Assembly: GCA_017084465.1 (NCBI GenBank)
Contig: CP070896.1
Coordinates: forward strand, 3,337,501-3,401,500
Origin: Lacrimispora xylanisolvens
Lineage (GTDB): Bacteria > Bacillota > Clostridia > Lachnospirales > Lachnospiraceae
Direction of reading: 5' to 3'
DNA length: 64,000 nt
Translations under genes and position numbers: made by a program
Notes under the pieces: model-generated
Told to the model about the DNA's origin: nothing
Database searches by the model: none
The model's input: only the letters and a program-made list of their open reading frames with translations
In this document: piece by piece, positions 19,214 to 29,134 of the stretch
Layout of the letters: each line of letters starts with the position of its first letter
Numbering within the stretch: the stretch's first letter is position 1

Positions 19214-20329
19214 ATGGAGAAACCGAGCAGGAAACTGAAGAAAACAATTTTAATATTGGGAGTTACAGGGGCGGTCTATTTAAGCTTTAGATTTTTGCTG
19301 CCTCTTGTGATTCCCTTTTTGATTGCATATGTATTTGCCCTTTCTCTCCGGCCCTCTGCCCTTTGGATCGAAAGGAAAACCCGGTTCAATTATAAAAAAA
19401 GAGTGATTTCCCTCCCTCTTGCCCTGATTGGGGGAATTGAAATCCTTCTTTTTATGATCGTACTTGGCGTATTTCTTTATTTTGCAGGCAGAAAGCTTTT
19501 TTTAGAGGCAAAGCTGCTGCTAGAAAATCTTCCTAAGATATTAGATGGTATCAACGCCTGGCTTATGGATAACTGTTCCTTTGTAGAACGATTTTTGAAG
19601 CTGCCTGAGGGTTATATGGTGAACGTGGTCAGTGATATTTTAATTGGTGGGGAAGCTGCCATAAAAAGCAGGGCTATGCCTTTTTTAATGTCTAATTCCA
19701 TGACCGTGTTAAAATGGGTGGTACAGCTGACTGTTATTTTGGTGATTTTAATGATAGCTACTGTTTTATCTCTGCAGGAGATGGATGATATTCGCACCCG
19801 GCGGGATAATTCCATGTTCTGTTACGAATATGCAATGCTTGGTAACCGTCTGATGACAGTAGGAAGTGCATGGTTAAAGACTCAGGCAACCATTATGCTG
19901 TTTACAATGATAATCTGTTCTGTGGGATTGTTTCTTTTAAAAAACCCATATTTTATTTTATTGGGTATTATAATTGGATTACTGGATGCCATGCCTATAT
20001 TCGGAACCGGAACTGTTTTAATACCCTGGGCACTGATTGCTCTTGTAGAAAAAAAATGGTTTACTGGAATAGGCCTTATTATTATTTATATTATCTGCTA
20101 TTTTATAAGAGAAATAATGGAAGCTAAGATTATGGGAGGAAAGGTGGGGTTAACACCTTTGGAAACTCTTGTTGCCATGTATGTGGGGCTGCAGTTATTT
20201 GGAATTCTGGGATTTATTCTGGGACCAATCGGGCTTTTGATTATTGAAGATATCGTGGAGCTTTATGAGGGAACGTGCTATAATGACCAAAAGAATGACA
20301 GGAAAAATGAAAAAGGAGAGGTGCCATGA
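19214..20329 (+). CDS. AI-2E/YtvI family membrane protein
   Basis: A 371-residue protein with about seven to eight hydrophobic segments in the UPF0118 arrangement: paired N-terminal segments, a soluble middle loop (residues about 95-150), and a conserved C-terminal GIIIGLLDAMPIFGTGTVLI followed by GPIGLLIIEDIVELY. It resembles the sporulation-associated YtvI branch. Family members are proposed efflux or solute transporters; a true AI-2 role is not supported here. ATG 19214 is chosen because AGGTGAG lies just upstream. Its stop overlaps the next start (ATGA). Confidence 0.85.
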   Translation: MEKPSRKLKKTILILGVTGAVYLSFRFLLPLVIPFLIAYVFALSLRPSALWIERKTRFNYKKRVISLPLALIGGIEILLFMIVLGVFLYFAGRKLFLEAKLLLENLPKILDGINAWLMDNCSFVERFLKLPEGYMVNVVSDILIGGEAAIKSRAMPFLMSNSMTVLKWVVQLTVILVILMIATVLSLQEMDDIRTRRDNSMFCYEYAMLGNRLMTVGSAWLKTQATIMLFTMIICSVGLFLLKNPYFILLGIIIGLLDAMPIFGTGTVLIPWALIALVEKKWFTGIGLIIIYIICYFIREIMEAKIMGGKVGLTPLETLVAMYVGLQLFGILGFILGPIGLLIIEDIVELYEGTCYNDQKNDRKNEKGEVP

Positions 20330-20892
20330 ACCCGGAACAATTAATACAATTTCTAAGAATCCTGGAAAAATTAAAATGCAACACCCGGCATAACTGGACG
20401 ACGAACGGAAGGCAGGAAAGTGTGGCGGAGCACAGCTGGCGGCTGGCTGTGCTTGCGATGCTGATGGAAGATGATTTTCCTGAGCTGGATATGAATAAGG
20501 TTATCCGCATGTGTCTGATCCATGACTGGGGGGAAGCTGTTACCGGAGATATTCCAGCATTTATTAAGACAGAGGCGGACGAAGAGATAGAGGCTGATGC
20601 GATTGAAACACTGCTAAAGAGTCTTCCGGAAACGATTTCTTCTGGTTTTTTAAACATGTTTAAGGAAATGTCGGATCTTACCTCGGATGAAGCCATACTG
20701 GTAAAGTCTCTTGATAAAATTGAAACATTAATCCAGCATAACGAAGCCGGTTCCGGTACATGGCTGCCTCTGGAATACGATTTAAACTTAACTTATGGCA
20801 ATGAAGTCTGCGGGCATTTTGAAAAGACGCAGCAGCTTCGTGATAAAGTAAGAGAGCATACGTTACGGATTATCAATGAGGAGAGAAGATAA
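20326..20892 (+). CDS. HD-domain phosphohydrolase (YfbR-like)
   Basis: A 188-residue HD protein. The metal-binding set is visible as ESVAEHSWRLA, CLIHDWGEAVTGD (HD pair), and KSLDKIETLIQH (distal Asp). It resembles YfbR/YGK1-type 5'-deoxynucleotidases. It is translationally coupled to the upstream membrane protein gene (ATGA overlap) and to the amidohydrolase downstream. Substrate assignment is by family only. Confidence 0.88.
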   Translation: MNPEQLIQFLRILEKLKCNTRHNWTTNGRQESVAEHSWRLAVLAMLMEDDFPELDMNKVIRMCLIHDWGEAVTGDIPAFIKTEADEEIEADAIETLLKSLPETISSGFLNMFKEMSDLTSDEAILVKSLDKIETLIQHNEAGSGTWLPLEYDLNLTYGNEVCGHFEKTQQLRDKVREHTLRIINEERR

Positions 20893-20896
20893 CATC

Positions 20897-21985
20897 GTGA
20901 GTGATACATATGAACAGATATTGAAAGAAATAAAAAATTTGAGAAAAGAACTTCATGCCTGTCCGGAAAAATCCGGATCTGAGAAGGAGACCATGAAGCG
21001 CTTGAAAGATTTTTTGAAATCCAGGACTTCTCTAAAGATTATTGATTGTGATACGTGGTTTTACGCTGTACATGAGGAAGAGGGAGCCTGGATCAGCAAG
21101 GCATTCCGAGCTGATATGGATGCTGTGATGGGAGAAGACGGCCGGCCTTTTCATGGCTGTGGGCACGATGGTCACAGTGCCGTGCTGGCCGGATTATGTC
21201 TTTTGCTGGAGGGTAGAAAGACGGGGAGCAATGTATATGCAATTTTTCAGCCAGCAGAAGAAACCGGTCAGGGGGCCAAGATCTGCAGCAGAATTCTGGA
21301 GGAGAAAGGAATACGGGAAATATACGGATTTCATAATCTGCCTGGATATCCCTCAGGAAAAGCAGTGGTGAAAAAAGGAACCTTTGCCTGTGCTTCCAGA
21401 GGGCTCATACTGAATCTGGAAGGAAGGCAGTGCCATGCAGCCTATCCGGAGGAGGGGATCAATCCTGCATGGCTGATTGCTGAATTGATTAGTAGTCTGC
21501 CATCACTGACAGAAAAGGCTGGTTCTCAGGGAATGGTGCTTGCTACCATTATTGAAGTGAAGGCAGGAGGAGGAAATTTTGGAGTTTCTCCTGCTGACGG
21601 GAAGCTGGCATTAACTATCAGGGCAGAGCGATTGCCGGAATTAAACCGACTTCAGTCTTCCATACTTTCACTTGCCCAAAAGCGTGCGGTTGAAGGAGGA
21701 TTAAAGTTTCAGTATCAGATATTGGACGAATTTCCCGATACATACAATGAACCTGATATGGCTGATGCCTGCAAAAGGAGATTTGAGGTAGGGAACATCC
21801 CTTATCTGGAAGAGAATGCACCCTTTCGATGGTCGGAAGATTTTGGCTGGTATTTAATGAAAACTCCTGGATTGTTTTTTGGTGTGGGAGCAGGAGAGGA
21901 TTGTCCAGGTCTTCATACGGCTGCCTATGAATTTCCAGATGAGATTATGGAATCTGCAGTACGGGCGTTTGAAGCACTTTTATAG
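20897..21985 (+). CDS. M20D-family amidohydrolase
   Basis: Metal-dependent amidohydrolase of the hippurate/IAA-amino-acid hydrolase group. Metal ligands are visible in HGCGHDGHSAVLAGL and the catalytic Glu in QPAEETGQGAKIC, with the dimerisation domain from about residue 165. GTG 20897 is preferred, about 10 bases after GAGGAGAG; ATG 20876 is the alternative and would overlap the preceding gene. At about 360 residues it is slightly short for the family but complete. Likely substrates are N-acyl amino acids or small peptides. Confidence 0.87.
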   Translation: MSDTYEQILKEIKNLRKELHACPEKSGSEKETMKRLKDFLKSRTSLKIIDCDTWFYAVHEEEGAWISKAFRADMDAVMGEDGRPFHGCGHDGHSAVLAGLCLLLEGRKTGSNVYAIFQPAEETGQGAKICSRILEEKGIREIYGFHNLPGYPSGKAVVKKGTFACASRGLILNLEGRQCHAAYPEEGINPAWLIAELISSLPSLTEKAGSQGMVLATIIEVKAGGGNFGVSPADGKLALTIRAERLPELNRLQSSILSLAQKRAVEGGLKFQYQILDEFPDTYNEPDMADACKRRFEVGNIPYLEENAPFRWSEDFGWYLMKTPGLFFGVGAGEDCPGLHTAAYEFPDEIMESAVRAFEALL

Positions 21986-22016
21986 GAAATGTCTGGGAAA
22001 ATGCTTTGTCCTCCTC

Positions 22017-22045
22017 TTGACAAACATATTTAAATAACGTAAAAT
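22017..22045 (+). promoter_or_regulatory. Promoter of the T-box/proS unit
   Basis: TTGACA at 22017-22022 and TAAAAT at 22040-22045 are 17 bases apart, directly before the T-box leader. Confidence 0.85.
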
Positions 22046-22051
22046 CAACCA

Positions 22052-22305
22052 TACAATCTATAAAATTATAGGAAATATGACGTTGAAGAGGATTAATAAG
22101 TAATGATGTATCACAGAGAGAAGGCCCTTAGCTGAAAAGCCTTTATACCACTCATCACCCAACCTGCCTCGGAGTCCCGCAGAAAACTGCGGCGCGTATC
22201 CGGCGTTATCGGATTCAAAGTGAGCCGCATGAAAGCAGCGGCTAAATTGGGTGGCACCGCCGAGCTGTTCGGTCCCTTTTACAGGGATTGGATGGCTCTT
22301 TTTGT
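22052..22305 (+). promoter_or_regulatory. T-box riboswitch leader of proS
   Basis: The T-box sequence GGGTGGCACCGC is at 22249-22260. Before it lie a Stem I region with the AGAGAG-type motif near 22112 and a CCGCAG/CTGCGG Stem III hairpin near 22177-22192. After it is a terminator (GAGC...GGTCCCT/AGGGATT...GCTC) with a T run at 22298-22303. A proline codon CCT at 22163-22165 is the likely specifier, but I could not fold Stem I rigorously. Uncharged tRNA-Pro would stabilise the antiterminator and turn on proS. Confidence 0.9.
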
Positions 22306-22314
22306 ATCCATCTA

Positions 22315-22441
22315 TGCCCAAAAAGCGTGGGCAGGAATAATGAAATACCCTACGGGTATCCCTTTATGCCCAAAAAGCGTGGGCTTTAACAATGAAACAC
22401 CCTACGGGTATCCCTTTATGCCCAAAAAGCGTGGGCTTTAA
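22315..22441 (+). repeat. 52-bp tandem repeat between T-box terminator and proS
   Basis: The segment TGCCCAAAAAGCGTGGGC occurs at 22315, 22367 and 22419, giving a period of exactly 52 bases over about 2.4 copies. Each unit holds two small hairpins (GCCCA/TGGGC, ACCC/GGGT). Copies differ by only a few substitutions. No ORF spans them. Confidence 0.9.
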
Positions 22442-22462
22442 TAATGAAAGGAGAGATTAGTC

Positions 22463-23893
22463 ATGGCAAAGGACAAGAAATTAGTAGAGGCAATCACATC
22501 CATGGATGTAGATTTTGCACAGTGGTACACAGACGTAGTTAAAAAAGCAGAATTAATCGATTACTCCAGTGTAAAAGGCTGTATGGTAATTAAACCAGCA
22601 GGTTATGCAATCTGGGAAAATATTCAGAAGGAACTGGATTTCAGATTTAAGGAAACAGGCGTAGAAAATGTTTATATGCCGATGTTCATTCCGGAAAGTT
22701 TATTAGAGAAAGAAGATCACGTAGAGGGGTTTGCTCCGGAAGTTGCCTGGGTAACTTATGGAGGACTGGAACCATTACAGGAGAGGCTTTGTGTAAGACC
22801 TACATCTGAAACCTTATTCTGTGATTTTTATTCCAGAGAGATTCAGTCTTACCGGGATCTTCCCAAGTTATATAACCAGTGGTGCTCCGTAGTTCGCTGG
22901 GAAAAAACAACCAGACCATTCCTTCGCTCCAGAGAATTTTTATGGCAGGAAGGTCATACCGCTCATGCTACTGCTGAAGAAGCTGAGGAAAGAACAGAAA
23001 TGATGTTGAACTTATACGCCGATTTCTGCGAAGAAGTTCTTGCAATGCCTGTTATCCGCGGACAGAAAACGGATAAAGAAAAATTTGCCGGTGCAGAGGC
23101 TACTTATACTATTGAGGCCCTGATGCATGACGGAAAAGCTCTTCAGTCCGGAACCAGCCATAACTTCGGAAGCGGATTTGCAAAGGCTTTCGAGATTCAG
23201 TATTCAGATAAGGAAAATAAGCTTCAGTACGTTCACCAGACCTCATGGGGATTAACTACCAGACTCATCGGAGCTATTATTATGGTTCATGGTGATGACA
23301 ACGGGCTTGTACTTCCTCCAAGAATTGCTCCGGTTCAGGTTATGATCGTTCCTGTACAGCAGCAGAAGGAAGGCGTTCTTGAGAAAGCGTATGAATTAAA
23401 GAATGTTCTTTCTAATTATAAAGTAAAAGTTGATGATTCAGATAAGAGTCCTGGCTGGAAATTCAGCGAATCTGAGATGAGAGGAATCCCGGTTCGTGTT
23501 GAGATCGGACCAAGAGATATTGCTGAAAATCAGGCTGTTCTTGTCCGCCGTGATACACATGAAAAAATGACAGTATCCTTAGATGAATTAAATGAAAAAG
23601 TTGGAGAACTTTTAAATACCATTCAAAGCGATATGCTTGCCCGTGCCCGTGCTCATAGGGATGCCCATACTTATGAGGCTGTGGATATGGACAGCTTTGT
23701 AAAAACTGTGGAAGAGAAACCAGGCTTTGTTAAGGCAATGTGGTGTGGATCCCAGGAGTGTGAGGATAAGATCAAGGAACTGACTGGCGCCACATCCAGA
23801 TGTATGCCATTTAAGCAGGATCATCTGTCCGATACCTGCGTTTGCTGCGGCAAGCCGGCAGTAAAAATGGTTTATTGGGGCAGAGCTTATTAA
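22463..23893 (+). CDS. proS: Prolyl-tRNA synthetase, archaeal/eukaryotic-like type (ProS type 3)
   Basis: A 476-residue class II synthetase. Motif 2 lies in [20 protein letters not shown], and motif 3 in [19 protein letters not shown]. An anticodon-binding domain follows, then a C-terminal zinc-ribbon-like part (CGSQEC ... CVCCGKPAV). There is no INS editing domain, in line with the short ProS type used by many Clostridia. ATG 22463 follows AAGGAGAG. The gene is controlled by the T-box leader and separated from it by the 52-bp repeats. Confidence 0.96.
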   Translation: MAKDKKLVEAITSMDVDFAQWYTDVVKKAELIDYSSVKGCMVIKPAGYAIWENIQKELDFRFKETGVENVYMPMFIPESLLEKEDHVEGFAPEVAWVTYGGLEPLQERLCVRPTSETLFCDFYSREIQSYRDLPKLYNQWCSVVRWEKTTRPFLRSREFLWQEGHTAHATAEEAEERTEMMLNLYADFCEEVLAMPVIRGQKTDKEKFAGAEATYTIEALMHDGKALQSGTSHNFGSGFAKAFEIQYSDKENKLQYVHQTSWGLTTRLIGAIIMVHGDDNGLVLPPRIAPVQVMIVPVQQQKEGVLEKAYELKNVLSNYKVKVDDSDKSPGWKFSESEMRGIPVRVEIGPRDIAENQAVLVRRDTHEKMTVSLDELNEKVGELLNTIQSDMLARARAHRDAHTYEAVDMDSFVKTVEEKPGFVKAMWCGSQECEDKIKELTGATSRCMPFKQDHLSDTCVCCGKPAVKMVYWGRAY

Positions 23894-23925
23894 TCAGGAA
23901 ATATAAAGATGCAGGAGGAAATGCA

Positions 23926-25136
23926 GTGATAACAATTCAGGTACCAGATGCAGCAGGAAGGATCATAAAACAACTGAATACCCATGGGTTTGAGGCATAT
24001 GCGGTGGGCGGATGTGTGAGAGACAGCCTGCTTTTACGGGTACCAAAGGATTGGGATATCACCACCTCCGCAAAACCAGAACAGGTTAAGGAAATATTTG
24101 CAAGAACGGTTGATACGGGGATTTTGCACGGTACAGTAACCGTGCTGATGGAACACGAAGCCTATGAAGTGACAACCTACCGCATTGATGGAGAGTATGA
24201 AGATGGAAGACACCCCAAGTCTGTGGAATTTACCGGCAATCTGCTGGAAGATTTAAAACGAAGGGATTTCACCATCAATGCGATGGCATACAGTGAAAGA
24301 GACGGGCTGGTAGATGCCTTTGGCGGAGTCAGGGATTTGGAAGCCGGGATTATCCGCTGTGTGGGAAATCCTTTGGATCGTTTTAATGAGGATGCTTTGC
24401 GGATACTCAGGGCCATCCGGTTTTCTGCACAGCTGGGATTTGAAATTGAAGAGGAAACCAGTAAAGCCATTTCCGCAATTGCACCAAATATGGAAAAAAG
24501 TGAGTAAAGAGAGGATTGCTGTAGAACTGACTAAGCTTCTTCTCTCTGACTATCCTGAAAAAAAATGGGAGCTGTATTTGAAAGCGGGATTGCACCTTAT
24601 GTTTCTCAGCATTTTAACACGCTAAAAGAGGACTCTTTCAGCTTGAAAAGCTTAAAATGCTGCCTTCCAGCAAGCATGTACGCTGGTCTGGTCTTTTGCG
24701 TTTCTTAGACCCAAAGGAGGCGGCAGGAATTTTAAAAGAACTGAAACTGGACAATGATACTGTTGATCAGGTTAAAATCCTGGCTGAACTATGGAAGAAT
24801 GAAATTCCTGCGTCAAAGCCGGAAATCAGAAAAGTTATGAGCAGAATTAATGCTCCATTATTTGATGATCTCCTGAACTTTCAAACCATATTTTTAAACG
24901 GTTCTTATCTGGAACAGCTAAAAACCGTGAGACAGTATGCCGGGGAAATCATTGATGATAGAGACTGTATCTGCCTGAAGGATATGGCAGTAACCGGAAG
25001 GGATCTGATTGAAGCAGGTGTAAAACCCGGTCCCCAGATGGGTGAAATACTGGAATCATTATTTGACCAGGTCTTAAAAAATCCGGAACATAACAGCCGT
25101 GAATATCTTCTGAATTATTCCAAAGATCTCTTCTGA
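23926..25136 (+). CDS. cca: CCA tRNA nucleotidyltransferase, three frameshifts
   Basis: Class II nucleotidyltransferase that adds or repairs the tRNA 3' CCA end. Seen: AYAVGGCVRDSLLLRVPKDW with the downstream WDITTSA (catalytic Asp pair), RRDFTINAMAYS, and RFNEDALRILRAIRFSAQLG. GTG 23926 follows AGGAGG (23913-23918). The frame breaks three times: an extra A in 24494-24499, an A run of wrong length at 24558-24565, and a missing T near 24636-24638. Repair reads KVSKERIAVELTKLLL, DYPEKMGAVFESGIAPYVSQ and EDSFQLEKLKMLPSSKHVRW to the stop at 25136. All three sites are homopolymers, which points to sequencing error and not decay. Confidence 0.9.
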
Positions 25137-25240
25137 AAACAGACCTGGGCATGGATAACTTTCCCCTGGAGTTTGCATATTTTTTTCTGCCCCTTCATAC
25201 CCTAGAAGTAGCTGATTAGCTAAGAGTTGGAGGGGTGGTT

Positions 25241-26217
25241 GTGAACGAGAAATACACAGAGGTGCTTTCGCAGTATGAGCTTGAAATTCTGGATGTGAAA
25301 CGCGGCCGGGGCGCCTGGCTGTGTGAAACAGATCAGGGGCTTAAGCTGCTGAGGGAATATAAAGGAACCATCAAGCGCCTGGAATTTGAGGATCAGGTAT
25401 TTTTACAACTGGAAGAAACCGGCCACTTGAGTGTGGATCGCTACGTTAGAAATAAAGAAGGTGAAATTCTTTCCAGTGCAGAGGATGGCACCAGATGGAT
25501 TGTGAAAAACTGGTATTCAGACCGGGAATGTAATTTAAAGGATAGTAAAGAGGTTCTTTGCGCCATTGAACGGATTGCTTTATTACATAAAATGTTTCGC
25601 AATGTAAAGTTTAAAGAAGAATGGAACTTAGGCTCCATTCTGGTACAGCAGCCGGCAGAGGAGATGGAACGTCACAACAGGGAACTGATACGAGCCCGCA
25701 GTTTTATCCGCAGTAAAGAAAAAAGTCCGAATTTGAACTATGTGTCATGGGAAATTATGACGTATTTTTTGATCAGGCTATGGAAGCCTGTAAAGGACTT
25801 GCAGGCTTTTGTGAGGAATGCGGGATTGGGGAGGGGTATTTGTGTCATGGGGATTTAAACCAGCATCATATTCTGATGTGCACTCATGACGTTGCAATTG
25901 TAGAATTTAACCGGATGCACAGAGGCATGCAGATGGAGGATCTTTATCACTTTATGAGGAAGGCTATGGAAAAGCATGACTGGAATTTAAAACTGGGTAT
26001 GTCCATGCTTGATACTTATTCAAAAGTGCTTCCTTTGTCAGGTGCAGACAGGACCTGCCTGTATTATCTGTTTTTGTATCCGGAAAAATACTGGAAGCAG
26101 ATTAACTTTTATTATAATGCCAATAAGGCCTGGATACCGGCCAGAAATATTGAAAAACTAAGGGATCTGGAGATTCAGCAGCCTATGCGGAATCTTTTCC
26201 TGTCGAGAATAAAATAA
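25241..26217 (+). CDS. CotS-family spore coat kinase-like protein, frameshifted
   Basis: An aminoglycoside-phosphotransferase-fold protein of the CotS/YutH/YsxE group. The catalytic loop YLCHGDLNQHHILMC (HGDxxxxN-like) lies in the second part, and the weak ATP-binding N-lobe in the first (RGRGAWLCETDQGLKLLREY). GTG 25241 is chosen because GGAGGGG lies about 7 bases upstream. One base is missing near 25731-25736; adding it gives KEKSPEFELCVMGNYDVFF. The repaired protein is about 325 residues. CotS proteins are spore coat components and probably phosphorylate coat or sugar substrates. Its presence fits the other sporulation genes. Confidence 0.83.
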
Positions 26218-26296
26218 TGGGAATCTGCTTTCCTTTTGCCATGTTATGATTTATAATAACCATAATATGAAGTGGAGAGAAGGGAGCATTTTGCTT

Positions 26297-28035
26297 ATGA
26301 AAGATTACAGAAGCATCTATGAAGAATGGTTATCAAATCCATACTTTGATGAGGCGACGAAAGAAGAACTCCAAAGAATTAAAGATGATGACAATGAAAT
26401 CAAAGAGCGTTTCTACCAGGATCTGGAATTCGGTACCGCCGGTTTAAGAGGCGTGATCGGAGCAGGCATCAACCGCATGAACATCTATGTGGTCAGAAAA
26501 GCCACCCAGGGTCTTGCAAATTATATCATAAAACAGGGCGGAGCCCACAAAGGCGTAGCCATAGCATATGACTCCAGACATATGTCTCCGGAATTCGCAG
26601 AGGAGGCTGCACTGACACTTGCTGCCAATGGTATCAAAGCATATAAGTTTGAATCTCTGCGCCCTACTCCGGAGCTTTCGTTTGCTGTGAGAAACCTGGG
26701 CTGTATCGCAGGCCTTAATATAACCGCCAGCCACAATCCTCCGGAATATAACGGATATAAGGTTTATTGGGAGGATGGCGCACAGTTTACACCTCCTCAC
26801 GATCAGGGAGTTACTGCTGAGGTTTTAGCGATTACAGATATTTCTACGGTTAAGATCATCACAAGAGAAGAAGCTGTTGCAGCAGATAAATATGAGATAA
26901 TCGGTGCGGCTGTAGATGATGCTTACATTGCACAGGTAAAGGCTCAGGTTATGAATCAGTCTGCAATCCATGAGATGAAGGATGAACTTTCCATCGTTTA
27001 TACCCCCTCTCCATGGTACAGGCAATGTTCCGGCCAGAAGAGTCTTAAGAGAGCTTGGATTTACCAAGGTTTATGTGGTGCCAGAGCAGGAACTGCCAGA
27101 TGGAGATTTTCCCACTGTCAGCTATCCCAATCCAGAGGCGGAGGAAGCCTTTCAGCTGGGTCTTTCCCTGGCGAAAGAAAAGGATGCAGATCTGGTTTTA
27201 GCCACAGATCCTGATGCAGACCGTCTGGGTGTTTATGTAAAGGATTATAAATCAGGAGAGTATATTCCACTCACCGGCAATATGTCCGGTTTCCCTGCTC
27301 TGCGAATATGTATTAAGCCAGAGACAGGAACGTGGTGACATCCCATCTGACGGACAGGTGGTAAAGTCCATCGTAACCACTAATCTGGTGGATGCAGTGG
27401 CTAAGTCTTACGGATGTGAACTCATTGAAGTGCTCACTGGATTTAAGTATATCGGGCAGCAGATTTTAAAGGAAGAGGCTACCGGCTATGGTACCTACTT
27501 ATTTGGTCTGGAAGAAAGCTATGGATGCCTGATCGGCACCTATGCCAGGGATAAAGATGCAATCTCTGCAACGGCCGCTCTCTGCGAGGCTGCCGCTTAT
27601 TATAAGACAAAAGGCATGAGTCTTTGGGATGCCATGATTGCAATGTATGAGAAATATGGATACTATAAAGATGCGGTTAATTCAATCGGATTAAAAGGCA
27701 TTGAGGGTCAGGCAAAGATCCGTGCAATTATGGAAGCCATGAGAAGTAATACACCAACAGTGTTTGGCGGATATAAAGTTCTTTCAGCAAGAGATTATAA
27801 GTCAGATACAGTAAAGAATATGGAAACGGGAGCGGTTAACCCCACTGGTCTGCCGTCTTCTGACGTGCTTTATTATGAACTGGAAGAAGATGCTTGGCTA
27901 TGCGTCAGACCTTCCGGAACAGAGCCTAAGATTAAGTTCTATTATGGTATTAAGGGAAGTTCAATGGCAGATGCAGAAGAGAAATCTGCGAAGCTGGGGA
28001 AAGCTCTTATGGCAATGGTAGATCAAATGATATAA
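26297..28035 (+). CDS. Phosphoglucomutase/phosphomannomutase (PgcA type), two frameshifts
   Basis: Alpha-D-phosphohexomutase of about 578 residues after repair. Phosphoserine loop GLNITASHNPPEYNGYKVYW, metal loop ATDPDADRLG, sugar loop GLEESYGCLIG and phosphate loop RPSGTEPKIKFYY are all present. Two indels interrupt it: an extra C in 27003-27007 (repair gives VYTPLHGTGNVPARRVL) and an extra T in 27290-27292 (repair gives NMSGSLLCEYVLSQRQ). It converts glucose-6-P and glucose-1-P, which supplies the RfbA pathway encoded further on. Start ATG 26297 fits the family N-terminus, although its RBS is distant. Confidence 0.92.
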
Positions 28036-28040
28036 ATATA

Positions 28041-28078
28041 AAAAAGAAGGATCCAGTTAAGAGATCCTTCTTTTTTTA
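28041..28078. terminator. Bidirectional terminator after phosphoglucomutase
   Basis: AAAAAGAAGGATC (28041-28053) pairs with GATCCTTCTTTTT (28063-28075). A and T runs flank it on both sides, and it also ends the convergent CmpB-family gene. Confidence 0.9.
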
Positions 28079-28961
28079 TTTTTTGAATTTTTTTGCATTT
28101 TCCTTTAATTCCCGAAGTGCTTCCCCAAACATACGGGATGAAGCAGAAGGGTTACGTCTGAGAAGACCTTTAGGGTAAAATGTAAGTCGGCTTGTTAATT
28201 TTTCCCTGGTTTCAGTCAGAGCCTGAAGCCTCTCTGCCAAAGCGGATTCCTTAATGGCATTGGTCGTTTCTGTTTTAAAAGAAGTAAGCTTAACCATAGT
28301 TTCTTCTTTTACAGAAGCCGCCATTTGCATGGTTTCAGATTTTAACTCGGAAACCTTCTGGGCGGTTTCGGCTTTTAACAATGACATCTGTACCTGAACC
28401 TCTTCCAGCTCCGCCCTGATTTTAGTTAAGGATTCCAGTACCTTGCCAAGATCAAGAGCTGCCTTGGTGGATTGAACGGTGTCATACACAAATAGAATGC
28501 CAATCCCGGTTACCAGGAAGATACACGCCGTTGCACTCAGGTGAAACACCAGCCATTGTAAGGGGCGGTGAACCACTTCTGTTAGAAGAATGGTGAGAAA
28601 GCCCCAGGCGATGGAAGTTCCCAGACAGACATATCCGTTTAAATTAAAAGGGTTTTTACTGTAATCCCAGTATTTCATTTTAAATAACCGTTCCATGATA
28701 TAACCGGTTAAGTACTCAAGAACAGAAGCCCCGACCATACCAAAGAGAAAAACGAGAAGCAGGTTGCCTTTCACAGGAAGAGACAGAAAAAGCATAAGGA
28801 TTGCGCCGCTGCCATAGAGCGGGAGTAAGGGAAGTCTTAAAAAATCCACGGTTTACAAAATGAAAGCTCCTAACGGAAACATAAGTCGATTCGATTACCC
28901 AGCCAATAAAGCAGTAGATGAAAAAAAACAGCAGCCACTGATACCATGTATATACGTACAT
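28076..28961 (-). CDS. CmpB-family (putative ABC transporter permease-like) membrane protein, frameshifted
   Basis: The N-terminal half has five hydrophobic segments with family marks YCFIGWVIESTYVSV, LLPLYGSGAILMLF, GASVLEYLTGYIMERLF and YWDYSKNPFNLNGYVCLGTS (ABC_trans_CmpB). The C-terminal half (from about residue 170) is a charged, Lys/Glu-rich helical tail, probably coiled coil. An extra base in the A run 28839-28844 breaks the frame between NRGFF and LPLLPLYGSG. Repaired length is about 294 residues. The family name is historical; transport has not been shown for this type. Start ATG 28961 follows AAAGGAA. Confidence 0.82.
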
Positions 28962-29134
28962 GCTTAGATTCCTTTCTTCATGTATTCATGTTGGATCTAT
29001 CATATACGGTTTTGTCCGTTTTTTGCAACCAAAATGCGCAAGAGTAAGGTAAAATATGCTTGCCTTAATTGCTCGGTTCATGTAGAATTATGATGTTTCG
29101 GTTAGTGGAATTGCACTTATGAAGGAGTTTTTTG

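Noticed and set aside
22315-22441. CRISPR-like array
   Set aside because: The units are contiguous repeats without unique spacers, only 2.4 copies, and no cas gene is near.
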